NCBI RefSeq assembly: GCF_016863175.1
Contig: NZ_BOOJ01000034.1
Location: 1 to 56,901 of the forward strand
Length of the DNA: 56,901 bases
Reading direction: 5' to 3'
Origin: Paraplanobispora siamensis
GTDB taxonomy: Bacteria; Actinomycetota; Actinomycetes; Streptosporangiales; Streptosporangiaceae
The translations under genes and the position numbers were made by a program. The notes under the pieces were generated by a model. That model was not told the origin of the DNA, ran no database searches, and saw nothing but the letters and a program-made list of their open reading frames with translations. Each line of letters starts with the position of its first letter. The stretch's first letter is position 1. Of this stretch, positions 56,901 through 56,901 are shown piece after piece.

Positions 56901-56901
56901 C

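Noticed and set aside
1-56901. tRNA, rRNA, integrase, transposase or toxin-antitoxin genes
   Set aside because: None recognised by eye in either strand; a dedicated tRNA scan could still find one, but no candidate was seen.

Overview
The window is dense, very GC-rich DNA with tightly packed genes, many GTG/TTG starts, ATGA/GTGA gene overlaps, class II DAHP synthase, actinobacterial Lon with a HAIR-type operator, a SigR-type promoter before thioredoxin, DUF5709-like and GAF-ANTAR proteins. This points to a chromosome of a filamentous actinomycete, and I infer the Streptosporangiales (Streptosporangium/Nonomuraea-like). I see no phage, plasmid, CRISPR, rRNA or tRNA genes.

Layout. 0-3.5 kb: orphan MASE4 histidine kinase, a TetR regulator and a divergent HTH_42 protein sharing an operator-like inverted repeat. 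3.6-8 kb: heme oxygenase behind a near-perfect 23-bp palindrome, a secreted PHB-depolymerase-like esterase, an acyltransferase and a DUF1023-type hydrolase. 8-10 kb: NarL-type two-component pair. 10-12.3 kb: a decayed patch (ECF sigma remnant with an internal deletion, frameshifted RibD-C/DHFR-like gene, 25-bp tandem repeat) next to a Bcr/CflA-type MFS pump of less GC-biased codon use. 12.4-20 kb: lon, a cytochrome P450, a secreted serine hydrolase and a second NarL-type pair.

20-23 kb: metNIQ methionine importer, preceded by a 544-base gap holding a short Met/Cys-rich reading frame interleaved with hairpins, a candidate translation-coupled attenuator. 23-30.4 kb: a Trp/Lys/Tyr-rich secreted protein of unknown function, an acyl-CoA synthetase, an HtrA-like protease, and a GAF-ANTAR regulator followed by an NB-ARC/TPR ATPase.

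30.5-38.3 kb: two ABC-exporter operons back to back. The minus-strand operon codes for membrane protein, HTH regulator, ATPase and permease. The plus-strand operon codes for YtrA-type GntR, ATPase, permease, S41-protease lipoprotein and hydrolase lipoprotein. Several palindromes lie between them. 38.3-44.5 kb: cydABDC with a divergent PadR regulator. CydA has almost no Q-loop and CydB is short and lacks the usual WDG motif, so this is a non-canonical cytochrome bd-like oxidase.

44.6-56.9 kb: zinc alcohol dehydrogenase with a co-translated small protein, a permease-prefix membrane protein, a pentapeptide-like protein, an ExeM/NucH-type nuclease, two acidic disordered proteins, a small PTP-type phosphatase, thioredoxin, class II DAHP synthase, an FAD monooxygenase whose start codon sits in an AT-rich palindrome, a GNAT acetyltransferase and an 18-bp tandem repeat running to the window edge.
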